From positions 496,001 to 560,000 of the forward strand of contig NZ_CP134876.1 in NCBI RefSeq assembly GCF_032108445.1: a DNA stretch of 64,000 nt. Reading direction: 5' to 3'. The DNA comes from Micromonospora halotolerans (lineage in GTDB: Bacteria; Actinomycetota; Actinomycetes; Mycobacteriales; Micromonosporaceae). The position numbers were made by a program, and so were the translations under genes. The notes under the pieces are model-generated. The model saw only the letters and a program-made list of their open reading frames with translations. It ran no database searches and was not told the origin of the DNA. Numbering within the stretch: position 1 is the stretch's first letter; every line of letters begins with the position of its first letter. Below, piece by piece: positions 18,106 to 27,011 of the stretch.

Positions 18106-18783
18106 GTGCCAGAACCCGCCCGCACGCCGGGAACCTCGTCACCGTTCGGCATCGAGCGGAATCCGTCCCGGGTCGTCGCGTTCACCGACGCGGTCCTCGC
18201 CATCGCCGTCACGCTGCTCGTCCTGGAGATCCGCCCGCCGCAGGACAGCCGGCACCTGCTGCACGGCCTCGTCACGCTCTGGCCGTCCTACCTGGCCTAC
18301 GCCGTCACGTTCATGTTGATCGGGCAGGTGTGGGCCAATCACCACGTCATGTTCGACCAGATCCGCACCGCCGACCGGACGGTGCTGTTCCTCAACACCG
18401 TGCTGCTCATGGACATCGCATTCCTGCCCTTCGCCGCCTCGGTGCTGGCCCAGGCGTTCCGCGAGGGGCACGGTGAGCGCGTCGCCGTCGTCCTCCACGG
18501 CCTCACGTTCGAACTGGCGGCGGTCCTGTTCAACGCCATCTGGGCGTACGCGCGCCGCCGTCCCCGGCTGCTCGTGGCCACCCTCGACGCCGCCGGCGCC
18601 AGGGCCATCGGCGGGCGCTTCCGGCTCGCCCTCACCTGGATCGCCGCCGGCACCCTGCTGGGCGCCCTCGTTCCCGCCCTCGGCGTCACGGTGATCGCCG
18701 CGTTCATTCCCTTCTACTGGCTGCCGATCCGGGGCGAGAACCGCCCGGCGGGCGCCCGCCGTGGTCGGGCCGATCCGGTGTGA
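18106..18783 (+). CDS. TMEM175-like (DUF1211) membrane channel protein
   Basis: A 225-residue membrane protein related to TMEM175 potassium channels. The family signature 'RVVAFTDAVLAIAVTLLVLEI' lies near the N-terminus in helix 1, followed by about five more membrane helices, including 'YAVTFMLIGQVWANHHVMF'. Bacterial homologues are K+ channels of six helices, but the role here is unknown. GTG 18106 is the likely start; the frame stays open to 18013, where the extra residues look like translated noncoding DNA. Confidence 0.8.
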   Translation: MPEPARTPGTSSPFGIERNPSRVVAFTDAVLAIAVTLLVLEIRPPQDSRHLLHGLVTLWPSYLAYAVTFMLIGQVWANHHVMFDQIRTADRTVLFLNTVLLMDIAFLPFAASVLAQAFREGHGERVAVVLHGLTFELAAVLFNAIWAYARRRPRLLVATLDAAGARAIGGRFRLALTWIAAGTLLGALVPALGVTVIAAFIPFYWLPIRGENRPAGARRGRADPV

Positions 18784-18914
18784 CCGCGGGGGCCGGAACG
18801 GCAACCGGACGGACTCACCCGGGCGGTGGCGAAGTTCCCGAAACGTCCCGATCGGCCGGTCTGGCGCCCTCATCATGACAACGAGACAGAACGCGAGCGT
18901 CAGGAGGCAAGGAC

Positions 18915-19136
18915 ATGAAGCGTCGACGGAGCAGGCGGCGGTCACTGCTGCAGGCAGCGATGATCACAGTGACGGCGATGGTGGCGGCGGCAGCGGTGGT
19001 CCGCGCCGGGCGCCGGCACGCCGCGGGAGACACCCCGGCGGGCATCCTTCCGGTCCGCGGCGGTGACGGCACGGAAGCGAAGATCCCCGCGGCGCCGCTC
19101 GGCGCGTCGCCGCTCCTCACCCGCTCAGCGGACTGA
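18915..19136 (+). CDS. small single-pass membrane protein, unknown
   Basis: A 73-residue product preceded by a good ribosome site (AGGAGG, eight bases from ATG). A very basic start, 'MKRRRSRRRS', is followed by a hydrophobic segment at about 11-29, so a one-helix membrane protein with cytoplasmic N-terminus is likely. No family recognised. It is convergent with the GNAT gene, eight bases away. Confidence 0.55.
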   Translation: MKRRRSRRRSLLQAAMITVTAMVAAAAVVRAGRRHAAGDTPAGILPVRGGDGTEAKIPAAPLGASPLLTRSAD

Positions 19137-19144
19137 GGGAGCCG

Positions 19145-19447
19145 CTACTTCACCTTGCGGGTCGAGCGGGCCACGATGTCGTCGTACTCGGGGTGCTTCT
19201 CCAGCCAGCCGGCCAGGAAGGGGCAGATGGGCACCACGGTCCGTCCGTTGGCCCGCGCGTCGTCCATGACCGCCCGGGCCAGGAGCGAGCCGACGCCGTG
19301 CCCCTCGAACTCCGGGACGACCTCGGTGTGGGTGTAGGCGATGATGTTGCCGGTCAGCTGATAGGTGACCAGCCCGGCCATCGTGCCCGTCTCGTCCCGC
19401 GCCTCGAACCGGTCCCGCTCGGGCACGTCCGTCACCGTGAAACCCAT
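19145..19447 (-). CDS. GNAT-like N-acetyltransferase, short type
   Basis: A 100-residue YjdJ-type acetyltransferase fold: 'GLVTYQLTGNIIAYTHTEV', the acetyl-CoA loop 'FEGHGVGSLLARAVMDDAR' and 'VPICPFLAGWLEKHPEY'. These small proteins (GCN5-related, COG2388) are widespread, with substrate usually unknown. ATG 19447 gives exactly the family length. The much longer antisense frame through the chitinase gene is spurious. Confidence 0.88.
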   Translation of the reverse strand: MGFTVTDVPERDRFEARDETGTMAGLVTYQLTGNIIAYTHTEVVPEFEGHGVGSLLARAVMDDARANGRTVVPICPFLAGWLEKHPEYDDIVARSTRKVK

Positions 19448-19591
19448 CCCGCCATCCAACCACGGTGCGCCGGGATCCACCGCCGGAAGTGACCGCCGCG
19501 ACACGGCGTCCTGGACAGTTACAGTTAACAAACCTAATAATTGTGCATCCGTCGATGTCTCCGACGGCCCACCCCGTATCGGGAGGACCGG

Positions 19592-21142
19592 ATGCACCGC
19601 ACCGCCCGTACCCCGTTCCTGGCCGCTCTCGCGGCACTCGCCACCGCTGCCGCGACCGTGGTGCTCGCCGCCCCGGCGCTGGCCGCCGGGCCCACCGCCG
19701 CCTTCACCAAGACCTCCGACTGGGGCACCGGTTGGGAGGGCAGGTACACGATCACCAACGGCGGCGCCAGCACCATCACCGGCTGGCAGGTGGCCTTCAC
19801 CCTGCCGGCGGGCACCACCCTCGGCTCGTACTGGGACGCCACGGTCAGCAGCGTCGGCCAGCGGCACACGTTCACGAACCGGTCCTGGAACGGCACCATC
19901 GCGCCCGGCGCCTCGGTGTCGTTCGGCTTCCTCGCCACCGGATCCGGCTCGCCCACCGACTGCACCCTCAACGGCGCCCCGTGCGGCGGCGGCACCCCGA
20001 CCAGCCCGCCGACGACCACCGCGCCGCCGACGACCAGCCCGCCGCCCACCACGACCCCGCCGACCACCACGCCACCGACCACCACGCCACCGCCGACGGA
20101 CCCGCCGGCCGGCGGGCTGCCGAAGCACGCGTTGATCGGCTACCTGCACGCCAGCTTCGCCAACGGCTCCGGCTACCTGCGGATGGCCGACGTCCCCCCC
20201 GACTGGGACATCGTGAACCTGGCCTTCGGCGAGCCCACCTCGGTGACCTCCGGGGACATCCGCTTCCAGCTCTGCCCCGTCGCCGAGTGCCCCAACATCG
20301 AGACCGAGGCGGAGTTCACCGCCGCCGTCCGGGCCAAGCAGCAGCAGGGCAAGAAGGTGCTGCTGTCCATCGGCGGCCAGAACGGGCAGGTCCAGCTCAC
20401 CACGCCCGCCGCCCGGGACACCTTCGTCCGGTCGGTGTCCGCGATCATCGACCGGTACGGCCTCGACGGCCTGGACATCGACTTCGAGGGCCACTCCCTC
20501 TACCTGAACCCGGGCGACACCGACTTCCGCAACCCCACCACCCCGGTGGTCGTCAACCTGATCGCGGCGATCCGGGCCCTGAAGCAGCGCTACGGCGCCG
20601 GGTTCGTCCTCACGATGGCTCCGGAGACGTTCTTCGTCCAGCTCGGCTACCAGTTCTACGGACCGGGCCCGTGGGGCGGGCAGGATCCCCGCGCCGGCTC
20701 GTACCTGCCCGTGATCCACGCCCTGCGCGACATCCTCACGGTGCTGCACGTGCAGGACTACAACTCCGGCCCGATCGTCGGGCTGGACAACCAGTACCAC
20801 ACCATGGGCGGAGCGGACTTCCACATCACGATGACCGACATGCTGCTCGCCGGCTTCCCGGTCGCCGGGAACGCCACCGCCGTGTTCCCGGCGCTACGGG
20901 AGGACCAGGTGGCCTTCGGCGCACCGTCGTCGACCAGCGCCGGCAACGGCTACGTCGCTCCGGCGGGCGTGCAGCAGGCGGTCACCTGCCTGGTCAAGGG
21001 GCAGAGCTGCGGCGGCTACACGCCGCGCAGCGGCACCAACCCGGGCTTCCGCGGCCTGATGACGTGGTCGATCAACTGGGACCGGTACTACGGCGGAGAG
21101 TTCCGGCTCCAGCACGGCCCGTTCCTGAAGGCGCTGCCCTGA
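19592..21142 (+). CDS. secreted GH18 chitinase with N-terminal CBM2
   Basis: A 516-residue exported enzyme. Signal peptide 1-32 (APALAA end); CBM2-type carbohydrate-binding module about 34-131 with paired Cys and exposed Trp; a Pro/Thr linker about 135-172; and a GH18 catalytic domain from about 177. The GH18 motif 'DGLDIDFE' places the catalytic Glu at 299, and 'LLSIGGQNG' is the second conserved strand. It resembles the bacterial ChiC/ChiD-type chitinases that release chitobiose. ATG 19592 has GGGAGGA upstream. The promoter region holds an unusually AT-rich patch and the direct repeat ACAGTT-ACAGTT at 19515-19526. Confidence 0.93.
   Translation: MHRTARTPFLAALAALATAAATVVLAAPALAAGPTAAFTKTSDWGTGWEGRYTITNGGASTITGWQVAFTLPAGTTLGSYWDATVSSVGQRHTFTNRSWNGTIAPGASVSFGFLATGSGSPTDCTLNGAPCGGGTPTSPPTTTAPPTTSPPPTTTPPTTTPPTTTPPPTDPPAGGLPKHALIGYLHASFANGSGYLRMADVPPDWDIVNLAFGEPTSVTSGDIRFQLCPVAECPNIETEAEFTAAVRAKQQQGKKVLLSIGGQNGQVQLTTPAARDTFVRSVSAIIDRYGLDGLDIDFEGHSLYLNPGDTDFRNPTTPVVVNLIAAIRALKQRYGAGFVLTMAPETFFVQLGYQFYGPGPWGGQDPRAGSYLPVIHALRDILTVLHVQDYNSGPIVGLDNQYHTMGGADFHITMTDMLLAGFPVAGNATAVFPALREDQVAFGAPSSTSAGNGYVAPAGVQQAVTCLVKGQSCGGYTPRSGTNPGFRGLMTWSINWDRYYGGEFRLQHGPFLKALP
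19994..20107 (+). repeat. Pro/Thr linker-coding repeat in the chitinase
   Basis: Imperfect tandem units coding for PPTT(T/A)-type sequence between CBM2 and the catalytic domain. Such linkers keep the modules apart and are often glycosylated in actinomycetes. A similar linker is found in the GH6 gene. Confidence 0.85.
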
Positions 21143-21153
21143 CCCCGCGCCGG

Positions 21154-21185
21154 CGCCCCGGGTCGCACCGACCGGGCCCGGGGCG
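21154..21185 (+). terminator. terminator after the chitinase gene
   Basis: Perfect 9-bp stem CGCCCCGGG / CCCGGGGCG, loop of 14, starting 12 bases past the stop. Confidence 0.65.
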
Positions 21186-21218
21186 TCCGGCCGGCGGTCG
21201 TCCGTGGACACGAAAAAA

Positions 21219-21234
21219 GGGAGCATCTGCTCCC
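21219..21234. terminator. short hairpin with adjacent A-run
   Basis: GGGAGCA-TC-TGCTCCC, preceded by six As. On the minus strand this reads as a stem followed by a T-run, so it could stop leftward antisense transcription. On the plus strand it may simply be a second chitinase terminator. Confidence 0.4.
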
Positions 21235-21260
21235 TGCCACTTTCAACATATATCGCACCG

Positions 21261-21281
21261 GGGGGCTTGCGGCAAGACCCC
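21261..21281. promoter_or_regulatory. rifamycin-associated element (RAE) before helR
   Basis: Inverted repeat GGGGGCTTGC-G-GCAAGACCCC (9 of 10 arm positions match). It fits the rifamycin-associated element described upstream of rifamycin-inducible resistance genes in actinomycetes, including helR. An AT-rich patch, CATATAT, lies a few bases before it and could be part of the promoter. Confidence 0.75.
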
Positions 21282-21391
21282 GGTGGTGCCGCAGAATCAC
21301 CGGCCGAAGCCAGCTACCTGCGGAAACGGGGTGGCGGAACGGCGCCGGTGACCCCGTGGCGCCGCCGCGGCCCCAGATCGGAAACGGTGCG

Positions 21392-23569
21392 TTGAATCCC
21401 CAGACCAGCAGCGTGTTCGACCTTCCCGACCGCCTCTCGCTCAAGGCCGACCCGACCCTGATCGCCCGCGACGAGGAGCACTTCGCGGCCATGGCGGAGA
21501 GCCTCGAGCGGCTGTCCGCCGACCTGTCCGACCGCCTGGACGCCGCGCGCCGCGCGCCCGGCGGCAAGGGCCGGCAGGCGTCGGACCGGGACGAGGAGGT
21601 CCGCCGCCTGACCGCCCGGCTGCGCAGCCTGCACCGGTACGGCGTGGACCTGTGCCTCGGGCGCATGGTCGGCGCCGACGGCAGCGAGCCCGTGTACGTC
21701 GGCCGGCGTGGCCTCACGGACAGCGCGGGCCGCCGGCTGCTGCTCGACTGGCGCTCCCCCGCGGCCGAGCCGTTCTTCGGCGCGACCCACGCCAACCCCA
21801 TGGGTCTGGCGAGCCGCCGCCGGTACCGCTGGACGCAGGGCCGGATCACCGACTACTGGGACGAGGTGTTCACCTCCGACGGCTGGGAAGGGCACGCCGC
21901 GCTCGACGACCAGTCGGCCTTCATCGCCAGCCTGGGCGGCAGCCGGTCGAACCGGATGCGGGACGTGCTCGGCACCATCCAGGCCGACCAGGACGCCATC
22001 ATCCGGGCGGGATCCCGCGGCGCTCTCGTCGTGGACGGCGGTCCGGGCACCGGGAAGACCGTCGTGGCCCTGCACCGCACCGCGTACCTCCTCTACGCCG
22101 ACCCGCACCTCGGTCACCGCCGGGGCGGCGTGCTGTTCGTCGGTCCGCACCAGCCCTACCTCGCGTACGTCGGCGACGTCCTTCCCAGCCTCGGCGAGGA
22201 GGAGGTGCAGACCTGCACCCTGCGCGACCTCGTCCCCGAGGGCGCCACGGCAACCGTCGAGGCCGACCGGGACGTGGCGCTGCTGAAGTCGTCCGCGAGG
22301 CTCGTCACGGCGATCGACGCGGCCGTCCGGTTCTACGAGGAGCCGCCGGTCAGGGGGATGACGGTCGCGACCGACGAGTCCGAGATCTGGCTGAGCGCCG
22401 ACGACTGGGCCGCCGCGTTCGACGCGCCGGATCCCGGCACCCCGCACAACGAGGCACGCGACCAGGTCTGGGAGGAGCTGCTCACGATCCTGACCGACAG
22501 GCACGACGGCGACGAGCCGGCCGACCAGCTCCGCCGGTCCCTGCTGCGCAACCGGGAGCTGCGGACGGCCTTCCACCGCGCGTGGCCGCTGCTCGAAGCG
22601 ACCGACCTCGTCGGGGACCTGTGGTCGGTCCCCGCCTACCTGCGCAGGTGCGCCCCCTGGCTCAGCCCCGACGAGGTCCGGCGGTTGCAGCGTGCCGACG
22701 CCCGGGCCTGGACGGTATCCGACCTGCCGTTCCTGGACGCGGCACGGCAGCGTCTCGGCGACCCCGGGGCGTCCGGGCGCCGGCGCCGGCACGACGCCAC
22801 GGTGGCGGCCGAACGCGCGCGCATGGCCACGGTCGTCGACGAACTGATCGAGGCCCACGCCTATGACGACGGTGAGGGTGTGCTGTCGAGCCTGCGTCAA
22901 CTCGATCTCCAGGATGCCCTGGTCGACGAGGCCGGTCTGCCCGGCGCCGACCCGGACCTGCTCGCCGGCCCGTTCGCGCACATCGTCGTGGACGAGGCGC
23001 AGGAACTGACCGACGCGGAGTGGCAGATGCTCCTGCTCCGCTGCCCGTCCCGGAGCTTCACCATCGTCGGGGACCGCGCCCAGGCCCGGCACGGGTTCAC
23101 CGAGTCGTGGCAGGAACGGCTCGAACGGATCGGTCTCGACAAGATCCGCCTGGCCACCCTGAGCATCAACTACCGGACACCGAAGGAGGTCATGGCGGAA
23201 GCCGAGCCGGTCATCCGGGCCGTGCTCCCGGACGCCAACGTGCCGACCTCCATCCGCGGCGGCGTCCCCGTCGTACACGGATCCGCTTCCGATCTCGGCT
23301 CGATCCTCGACACCTGGCTCGCCGCGCACGCCGAGGGGGTCGCCTGCGTCATCGGCGACCCCACGTTCCGGGAGACGTCCCGGGTCCGGTCGCTGACCCC
23401 GGAGCTGTCGAAGGGCCTCGAGTTCGACCTGGTCGTCCTCGTCGACCCGGGGGCGTTCGGCGACGGCATCGAGGGCGCGGTGGACCGCTACGTCGCGATG
23501 ACCCGGGCGACCCAGCAGCTCGTCATCCTCACCAGCACCGGACCGGCGGTCGCCACGCGACGATCATGA
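21392..23569 (+). CDS. helR: HelR, RNA polymerase-recycling helicase-like ATPase (rifamycin protection)
   Basis: A UvrD/HelD-like superfamily 1 ATPase, 725 residues, that dislodges rifamycin from or recycles stalled RNA polymerase. Walker A 'GGPGTGKT' is at 216-223, Walker B 'HIVVDEAQEL' near 535, and helicase motifs 'SINYRTPKE' and 'ELSKGLEFDLVVLVD' near the C-terminus. The N-terminal coiled-coil arm region (about 20-85) precedes the ATPase. Typical HelR proteins begin at MNPxTSxVFDLPDRL, which here needs a TTG start at 21392; a GTG at 21356 is the alternative. The rifamycin-associated element upstream supports the name. Confidence 0.9.
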   Translation: MNPQTSSVFDLPDRLSLKADPTLIARDEEHFAAMAESLERLSADLSDRLDAARRAPGGKGRQASDRDEEVRRLTARLRSLHRYGVDLCLGRMVGADGSEPVYVGRRGLTDSAGRRLLLDWRSPAAEPFFGATHANPMGLASRRRYRWTQGRITDYWDEVFTSDGWEGHAALDDQSAFIASLGGSRSNRMRDVLGTIQADQDAIIRAGSRGALVVDGGPGTGKTVVALHRTAYLLYADPHLGHRRGGVLFVGPHQPYLAYVGDVLPSLGEEEVQTCTLRDLVPEGATATVEADRDVALLKSSARLVTAIDAAVRFYEEPPVRGMTVATDESEIWLSADDWAAAFDAPDPGTPHNEARDQVWEELLTILTDRHDGDEPADQLRRSLLRNRELRTAFHRAWPLLEATDLVGDLWSVPAYLRRCAPWLSPDEVRRLQRADARAWTVSDLPFLDAARQRLGDPGASGRRRRHDATVAAERARMATVVDELIEAHAYDDGEGVLSSLRQLDLQDALVDEAGLPGADPDLLAGPFAHIVVDEAQELTDAEWQMLLLRCPSRSFTIVGDRAQARHGFTESWQERLERIGLDKIRLATLSINYRTPKEVMAEAEPVIRAVLPDANVPTSIRGGVPVVHGSASDLGSILDTWLAAHAEGVACVIGDPTFRETSRVRSLTPELSKGLEFDLVVLVDPGAFGDGIEGAVDRYVAMTRATQQLVILTSTGPAVATRRS

Positions 23570-23644
23570 GCGCCGCGGGAGATGTCACCGCACGGCCCGC
23601 TCGCCGGTCGTACCGGGTGAAGTGATGACACGGGAGGGGACGAT

Positions 23645-24202
23645 GTGGACCCACAGCAACAGATCAGACAGGTGTACGCCACCTCGGCGGCCCGCCTCGT
23701 CGCGCAGGTGTACGCGATGACCGGCGACTACGCCGAGGCGCAGGACGTGGTGCAGGAGGCGTTCGTCCGGGCGCTGGCCCGGCCGGGGCGCTTCCGCGAG
23801 GTGACCAACCCGGAGGCCTGGCTGCGGACGGTGGCGTTGAACGTCGCCCGGTCCCGGCACCGCCGCCGGGTGCTGCTGCACGGGCTGGTCCGCTCCGGTC
23901 GCCTCGACCCGGCGCGGCCCAGCGCTCCGGCGCTGTCCCCGGATCACGTCGCGCTGGTGGCGGCGTTGCAGAAGCTGCCGCGGACGGCCCGGGAGACCGT
24001 CGTGCTGCATCACCTCGCGGACCTGCCCGTCACCGAGGTGGCGTCCACCATGGGCTGCTCGGTGGAGGCGGTGAAGACCCGGCTGGTCCGGGCCCGCCGC
24101 GCCCTTGCCGAGCATCTCGGCGAGGACGACCCGGCCCCGCTGGTGCCGGCGGCCTCCCACGGTGTCCCGACCCGCCCCGACCGGAAGGCCCGCCATGCCT
24201 GA
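23645..24202 (+). CDS. SigE-type ECF RNA polymerase sigma factor
   Basis: A 185-residue ECF sigma factor. Region 2 is visible in 'VYAMTGDYAEAQDVVQEAFVRAL' and 'NPEAWLRTVALNVARSRHRRR'; region 4 in 'LPRTARETVVLHHLADLPVTEVASTMGCSVEAVKTRLVRAR'-type helix-turn-helix (about 118-160). The GTG start follows GGGAGGGGAC. The last eight bases overlap the start of the membrane protein gene that follows, the usual sigma/anti-sigma arrangement. Confidence 0.9.
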   Translation: MDPQQQIRQVYATSAARLVAQVYAMTGDYAEAQDVVQEAFVRALARPGRFREVTNPEAWLRTVALNVARSRHRRRVLLHGLVRSGRLDPARPSAPALSPDHVALVAALQKLPRTARETVVLHHLADLPVTEVASTMGCSVEAVKTRLVRARRALAEHLGEDDPAPLVPAASHGVPTRPDRKARHA

Positions 24203-25457
24203 GCTGAACTTCGCCAGCCTCAACGCCGCCGCCCAGGCCGGGTTCAAGCCGCACTTCGAGCAGGTCGTCGCCTCGGCGCGCCGGCGCCGTCGCCGGCGTC
24301 AGGTGGTGACCGTCGCCACGGTCGCGCTGCTGCTCGCCGGCTCCGGGGCCTCCGTGGCGGCCCGGTCCGGCGACTCGGGCCCGCCGGTGGGCCGGTTCGC
24401 CACCGACCGTACGCCGGAGTTCATCCCCACCCCGGGTGGCACACCGACCCCGGGCGCCGGCCCGCAGATCGCCACCGGCCGGCCTGCCGCCGGCGACCTG
24501 ACCCACGTCTACCTGCGCTGGACCGAGTGCCGGGGCTGTCCCCCGAAGTGGGCGGGCACCGACGACGGCGGCCGGCACTGGCGCACCGGTCCGCTACCCG
24601 TGCCGGCCGACGCCATGGTGGACCTGCGGGCGGCCGGACCGCGCACCGTGGTGGCCCACTACGTGCCGCGGTCGGCCCCGGACAGCAGGTCCGGCCGGTG
24701 GATCGCCAGCGCCGACGGCGGGACCACCTGGCGCGAGGTGACCGTGCGGCCGGTGGATGCCCTACCGGCCGGCTGGCGGGTCCTCGGCCGCCAGCCCGGC
24801 CCCACGCAGGACCCGATCATCGCCGCCGACCCGGCCACCGGCGACCTGGCGCAGCTCACCCGGCCGTCGACCCTGCGCAATGCGGCGGTGGTCGAGACCG
24901 TGCCCGCCGGGGCCGGGCTGTGGGTCAGCGGGTTCACCGGTGAGCGCATCGCGCACGACGACCGGATCATCGGCACCGGCGGTGCCGTCGAGGTGAGCCG
25001 CGACGGCGGTCGGACCTGGTCCCGGCACGAGTTCCCGGACGACCTCGCGGCCTCCGACGACGTCGGTGGCCCGGCGGTCGCCACCCGGGACGGCCGCACC
25101 GTCTACGCGCTCGGCCGGGTGCGCGGCTCCCTGGTGGTCTGGCGCAGCACGGACGGCGGCGGCACCTGGACGCGGACCGCCGCGACGGCCCGGGTCGGCG
25201 ACCGCACCATCCGCGCCGCGGTGCGGCCCGACGGTGTCCTGGCGGTGCAGGCCGGCATCTCCGCCCGGGAGGACCCGCTGATGTTCGCCAGCTCCGACGC
25301 CGGCGCGACGCTGCGCCCGGCGCCGCTGGGGCCCGGCGCCGACGCCCGCCCCGTGCCGGACGGGTACGTGCAGACCGGCTGGCCGGACAGCAAGGGCGCC
25401 TGGCTCTCCACCGACGGCGTCACCTGGACGTGGCTCGACCCGCCCGAGCTGCCTTGA
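24195..25457 (+). CDS. membrane-anchored Asp-box (BNR) repeat protein, sigma partner
   Basis: A 420-residue protein with a short cytoplasmic N-terminus (1-37, rich in Arg), one membrane helix at about 38-55, a Pro/Thr-rich stretch and an outer beta-propeller-like domain. At least five Asp-box units are visible, e.g. 'GTDDGGRHW', 'SADGGTTW', 'SRDGGRTW', 'STDGGGTW'. In actinobacteria such genes follow SigE-type sigma genes, and the N-terminal tail may act as anti-sigma. No zinc-binding ASD motif is seen. Enzyme activity is not expected, because no sialidase catalytic set is evident. Confidence 0.75.
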   Translation: MPELNFASLNAAAQAGFKPHFEQVVASARRRRRRRQVVTVATVALLLAGSGASVAARSGDSGPPVGRFATDRTPEFIPTPGGTPTPGAGPQIATGRPAAGDLTHVYLRWTECRGCPPKWAGTDDGGRHWRTGPLPVPADAMVDLRAAGPRTVVAHYVPRSAPDSRSGRWIASADGGTTWREVTVRPVDALPAGWRVLGRQPGPTQDPIIAADPATGDLAQLTRPSTLRNAAVVETVPAGAGLWVSGFTGERIAHDDRIIGTGGAVEVSRDGGRTWSRHEFPDDLAASDDVGGPAVATRDGRTVYALGRVRGSLVVWRSTDGGGTWTRTAATARVGDRTIRAAVRPDGVLAVQAGISAREDPLMFASSDAGATLRPAPLGPGADARPVPDGYVQTGWPDSKGAWLSTDGVTWTWLDPPELP

Positions 25458-25463
25458 GCGGAG

Positions 25464-25500
25464 CGGGTGCTCCCGGCGGTCCGACCGCCGGGAGCACCCG
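25464..25500 (+). terminator. strong hairpin terminator after the sigma operon
   Basis: Perfect 17-bp stem with a 3-base loop (25481-25483), starting seven bases past the stop. Confidence 0.85.
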
Positions 25501-25571
25501 CCGGGTGTACGCCGGCGCAGAACGGGTAATCCCGGGCGCTCAACCGCCGTGTCGATGCGCCAGGGGGACGT

Positions 25572-26996
25572 GTGTTCGCCAATCCCGAGGAACTGCTGCG
25601 CTACCTCACCAACGAGGACGTGAAGTTCGTCGACGTACGTTTCTGTGACCTGCCCGGCGTGATGCAGCACTTCAACCTGCCGGTCGAGTCCGTCGACGAC
25701 AGCCTGTTCACCGACGGCCTCGCGTTCGACGGTTCGTCGATCCGCGGCTTCCAGACGATCCACGAGTCGGACATGCTGCTGCTGCCCGACGTCGCGTCGG
25801 CGTTCATCGACCCGTTCCGGGCGCAGAAGACCCTCGCGTTGAACTTCTTCATCCACGACCCGTTCACCCGCGAGGCCTACTCCCGGGACCCGCGCAACGT
25901 GGCCAAGAAGGCCGAGGCGTTCCTCGCCGCCAGCGGCATCGCCGACACCGCCTACTTCGGCGCCGAAGCCGAGTTCTACATCTTCGACTCCATCCGCCAC
26001 GAGACCTCCGCCCACCAGTCGTTCTACTACATCGACTCGATCGAGGGCGCCTGGAACTCCGGCCGGGAGGAGGAAGGCGGCAACCGCGGCTACAAGACCG
26101 CGTACAAGGGTGGCTACTTCCCCGTCCCGCCGGTGGATCACTACGCCGACCTGCGCGACAGCATCGTGCGCCGCCTGGTCGACACCGGCTTCACCGTGGA
26201 GCGTTCGCACCACGAGGTCGGCACCGCCGGCCAATCGGAGATCAACTACAAGTTCTCCACCCTGCTGCACTCCGCCGACCAACTGCAGCTGTTCAAGTAC
26301 ATCGTGAAGAACGAGGCCTGGGCCAACGGCAAGACCGCCACCTTCATGCCCAAACCCCTGTTCGGCGACAACGGCTCCGGCATGCACACCCACCAGAGCC
26401 TGTGGCTGAACGGCGAACCCCTGTTCTACGACGAGACCGGCTACGCCGGCCTGTCCGACACCGCCCGCTGGTACATCGGCGGCCTGCTGCACCACGCCCC
26501 GTCGCTGCTGGCCTTCACCAACCCCACGATCAACTCCTACCGGCGGCTCGTGCCCGGCTTCGAAGCGCCGGTCAACCTCGTCTACTCGCAGCGCAACCGC
26601 TCCGCCTGCACCCGGATCCCGGTCACGGGTAGCAACCCGAAGGCCAAGCGGGTCGAGTTCCGGGTGCCCGACCCGTCCAGCAACCCCTACCTGGCGTTCT
26701 CGGCGATGATGATGGCCGGTCTCGACGGCATCAAGAACAAGACCGAACCGCCGGCGCCGATCGACAAGGACCTGTACGACCTGCCCCCGGAGGAGTGGGG
26801 CGACGTCAAGCAGGTGCCGGGCTCGCTGCCGGAGGTGCTCGACGCCCTCGAGGCCGACCACGACTACCTCCTCGACGGCGGCGTGTTCACCCCCGACCTC
26901 ATCTCCACCTGGGTGTCCTACAAGCGGGCCAACGAGGTCGACCCGGTGCGCCTGCGCCCCACCCCGCACGAGTTCGCCCTGTACTTCGACTGCTGA
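25572..26996 (+). CDS. glnA: glutamine synthetase type I
   Basis: Dodecameric GSI-beta that makes glutamine from glutamate, ammonia and ATP; 474 residues, full length. Signatures: '[17 protein letters not shown]', the metal Glu residues in '[12 protein letters not shown]', the ATP-site '[18 protein letters not shown]', and the glutamate-binding '[10 protein letters not shown]'. The adenylylation loop '[11 protein letters not shown]' keeps its Tyr, so GlnE control is expected. GTG start with AGGGGGAC upstream. It is convergent with the amidotransferase gene, 15 bases away. Confidence 0.95.
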   Translation: MFANPEELLRYLTNEDVKFVDVRFCDLPGVMQHFNLPVESVDDSLFTDGLAFDGSSIRGFQTIHESDMLLLPDVASAFIDPFRAQKTLALNFFIHDPFTREAYSRDPRNVAKKAEAFLAASGIADTAYFGAEAEFYIFDSIRHETSAHQSFYYIDSIEGAWNSGREEEGGNRGYKTAYKGGYFPVPPVDHYADLRDSIVRRLVDTGFTVERSHHEVGTAGQSEINYKFSTLLHSADQLQLFKYIVKNEAWANGKTATFMPKPLFGDNGSGMHTHQSLWLNGEPLFYDETGYAGLSDTARWYIGGLLHHAPSLLAFTNPTINSYRRLVPGFEAPVNLVYSQRNRSACTRIPVTGSNPKAKRVEFRVPDPSSNPYLAFSAMMMAGLDGIKNKTEPPAPIDKDLYDLPPEEWGDVKQVPGSLPEVLDALEADHDYLLDGGVFTPDLISTWVSYKRANEVDPVRLRPTPHEFALYFDC

Positions 26997-27011
26997 CGGC
27001 GCCCGCCCGGG

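Noticed and set aside
19994..20107. CRISPR-like tandem repeat
   Set aside because: The repeats are in-frame Pro/Thr linker codons inside a gene, with no spacers. No CRISPR array was seen anywhere in the window.
25501..25571. Riboswitch or leader RNA before glnA
   Set aside because: Only about 70 bases lie between terminator and start, and no known glutamine or ammonium RNA motif was recognised.
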